Shown here one piece after another: positions 62,801 to 64,000 of a DNA stretch of 64,000 nt; position 1 is the stretch's first letter, and the number at the start of each line of letters is the position of its first letter. The notes beneath the pieces are model-generated. The model had not been told where the DNA came from. It saw only the letters and a list, made by a program, of their open reading frames with translations, and did not search any database. The position numbers were made by a program, and so were the translations under genes. This DNA comes from Metellina segmentata. Taxonomy: Eukaryota; Arthropoda; Arachnida; Araneae; Tetragnathidae. The stretch is taken from NCBI GenBank assembly GCA_947359465.1, contig OX375874.1:90833672-90897671 (forward strand), written 5' to 3'.

Positions 62801-63348
62801 ACTTGCTGCTAATACACCACAGGCAACGTAAAGTATCCTTTTACAATTGAAACGGTATGTTTTTTAATCCATTCTTGCAGTGGAACGTAGCGCGCATTTC
62901 AAAATTGAATTCTTGCAACCCCCCCCCCTTTTTTTTAGAGGAAATGAATATTTTAAATTGCGAACCAAAAATATTTCTTCTCCAAATAGAATTTAAGAAC
63001 TTAAAACCCTTGAAAAGGTGGCAATATGTCAAAAAGGTGACCAAAAATAAAAAGGTGACGTGTTAGGAGCCCTGAAAATAGTGAATGCTTTGAAGTCATC
63101 CTTTTAAAATTTGAGATATTCATTGAAATGTTGAGAAAAGCAAATTAAGATATTGAATTTTGGGAAGAAATGTTCAAAAATATCTGGCATAGGGTGTTGT
63201 ATATTAGACCAAACCTGTACCTACTCAAATAATGCACACACTTATTCTCTACCTCAACTTTAAAGATTTAAACAAATTTGTACATAAAAGAACATACCCT
63301 CATTTCCTCATATTCATCTTCAAACATATCTAAGAAAATTTCTTCACT
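53402..63348 (-). CDS. CLEC16A: CLEC16A/ema, 3' part (5' exons beyond window)
   Basis: CLEC16A (ema in flies) is a cytosolic endosome-associated protein needed for endosomal maturation and autophagy; it is not a true lectin. Exons in transcript order: 63348-63298 (SEEIFLDMFEDEY), 61094-60966 (ILNVEYLMMDANLLLPPTGT ... RLPCGEVERARR), 58835-58715 (AIRVFLLLRDLSL ... ALDL), 57831-57680 (NSDLISCTVITKDGQ ... LVDPDNKRVGWGIAKFVG), 56375-56078 (DIEVTGDKDDSRCLHITIHR ... FDDHIRCMAAKQRLSKGR), 55667-55249 (Ser/His-rich), and a probable alternative last exon 53836-53402. All junctions are GT-AG and phases agree, giving 389 residues plus stop to 55249. The core exons match the family closely; the Ser-rich tail is poorly conserved, as usual. 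The 5' half, including the FPL domain, lies right of the window. Confidence 0.92.
53922..54300 (+). mobile_element. Helitron-like element, family 1, short copy
   Basis: Begins TCTCTATTATAAAAGGAAGT and continues GTCTGTACAG, GACTTACAGCGATGAAATTT and GGCACACCAGTAGTC. It holds one module (GAAAATTTCAACAGATTCG) and ends near CATGGGCAATGACTATT, a decayed form of the family's right end. It lies between the two last exons of CLEC16A. Confidence 0.6.
56572..57438 (-). mobile_element. Helitron with canonical ends, family 2, in a CLEC16A intron
   Basis: On the minus strand it begins TCTATATATATAAAACACTA, directly preceded by A, and ends GCCGGAACAGCCCGCGGCTAG followed by T. That gives a 5' TC, a 3' CTAG with an adjacent GC-rich CTAGCC/GGCTAG palindrome, and insertion between A and T without duplication, all hallmarks of Helitrons. 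At 867 bp without helicase it is non-autonomous. It contains the perfect palindrome at 56765-56802. Confidence 0.82.
56765..56802. repeat. Perfect 15 bp inverted repeat, 8 bp loop
   Basis: ATCCCTAGACATGTA (56765-56779) and its exact complement at 56788-56802 surround CGGAATTC. It lies about 190 bp from the 3' end of the Helitron that contains it. Confidence 0.95.
59469..59979. mobile_element. hAT-like short element in a CLEC16A intron
   Basis: The left end CATGGTTCCCACTCTTTGGT and the reverse complement of the right end CAGGGTTCCCAAGGGCCTTG share a CAKGGTTCCCA terminus. Many short copies of TTCAAGGACTTT or CAAGTACTTT occupy both sub-terminal regions. This style is typical of hAT-derived elements. 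No coding region; no 8 bp target duplication could be confirmed. Confidence 0.55.
61388..63074. mobile_element. 1.7 kb hAT-like element in a CLEC16A intron
   Basis: CAGGGCTCCTAACA at 61388 is exactly reverse-complemented (TGTTAGGAGCCCTG) at 63061-63074. Both sub-terminal regions contain repeated AAAAAGGTGAC motifs (several at 61417-61512 and 63015-63060). The interior is GC-richer around 62000-62800. The 67-codon frame at 61997 has no recognised domain and no intact transposase is seen. Confidence 0.7.
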
Positions 63349-63957
63349 CTGTAAAAAATCACATTTTGAGGATTACATTTTTTAAATGACACAATGGAAA
63401 CACAGAAAACATCGTAATGCAAAAGGCCAAGATGCATGCCGTAACCTTACAAATATTGGACATCAAGGGAAACAGCATGATACAGTGAGGGACAAGAACT
63501 TAATAAAGAGAAATGTACTAAATTATACTTTAAATATTGCAATTTTTACTTCACAATTTTTAGCTGTAATTTTTTATGTAAAACTACAAATTAAACATAA
63601 AAATGAAAATCTGACAAAACATATCAGATTATAAAATATTAGAATAAATAAAAATCTAACATGTATGCACAATGGCACACTTACTTACATACTTTTTAAA
63701 TCTTAATGCATTTAAAAATTTAAACTTCTAGAAAGGCTTTTAAAAACTGAACCAAAAAATTGATTTGTATACTTTTTATATCAGTTTTTTAACATGAAAT
63801 ACTTAACTCCTAATGTACTATTTCAAAAATTGCCCTCTAGACAAATGTGGGGCATTTTAATAAAATAAATAAATTTACAGAATAGAATGTATCTCAAGTA
63901 TGTTTTATTTAAATTATGTATAACATGTTTCTTCAATTATGTTTAATTTAGCATAAC

Positions 63958-64000
63958 TAGGGGCCCCCGCACCCTGCTTGCTTATGCTCGCCAACCCCCT
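63958..64000 (-). repeat. GGCGAGCG repeat, cut by the window edge
   Basis: The reverse complement begins AGGGGGTTGGCGAGCATAAG, then CAAGCAGGGTGCGGGGGC and CCTAGTTATGC, matching the repeats at about 9330-9390 and 9545-9600. Confidence 0.65.

Noticed and set aside
1..64000. CRISPR array, operons, ribosome binding sites, rRNA genes
   Set aside because: None seen; the DNA is clearly eukaryotic nuclear, and the repeats are transposons, SINEs and microsatellites.

Overview
The window is nuclear DNA of a multicellular animal. Genes are split by spliceosomal introns, the sequence is AT-rich, and non-coding DNA is dense with transposon relics. The encoded proteins and the transposon repertoire (Tc1/mariner, Helitrons, tRNA-derived SINEs, a CR1/Jockey-like LINE tail) point to an arthropod; a chelicerate is a guess only. 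Bacterial-style gene finding is misleading here, and most open frames are chance or transposon-derived.

Four host genes are well supported. (1) KIN17 (20163-21341, +): an uninterrupted 392-residue DNA/RNA-binding protein. (2) A C2H2 zinc-finger gene (last exon 32277-34141, +) with 19 fingers arranged as a six-finger block repeated three times. (3) A Rab32/lightoid small GTPase (37740-51467, +), reconstructed as six exons giving 217 residues from ATG to a double-cysteine prenylation end, with two MITF/TFE-type E-boxes upstream. (4) The 3' part of CLEC16A/ema (63348 down to 53402, -): seven exons, 5' part beyond the right edge, probably with two alternative C-termini. Rab32 and CLEC16A are tail to tail about 2 kb apart (stop to stop), and both families act in endosome/lysosome-related traffic. 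A possible terminal exon pair of an unrecognised + strand gene lies at 11140-11458.

Layout: 1-20 kb is mostly gene-free and repeat-rich. It holds Helitron-type modules, a Tc1 element with intact ends and three stop codons in its transposase, a P/THAP-like relic, a 1.7 kb terminal-inverted-repeat element, a 1.26 kb foldback element enclosing a tandem array whose units begin like tRNA-Asp, and a truncated mariner. 20-22 kb is KIN17. 22-30 kb is a transposon graveyard (MITE, LINE tail, a DDE transposon with DUF4817-like start, many SINE pieces). 32-34 kb is the zinc-finger gene. 34.8-37.3 kb has a palindromic mariner derivative and a SINE cluster. 37.7-51.5 kb is Rab32, whose third and fourth introns carry a 2 kb DNA transposon, Helitrons and a 1.7 kb foldback element with ~560 bp arms. 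53.4-64 kb is CLEC16A, its introns holding a Helitron with intact ends and two hAT-like elements.

All alignments were done by eye. Exon borders rest on GT-AG signals plus frame continuity and family resemblance; transposon borders are approximate unless a TA or A/T target is named.
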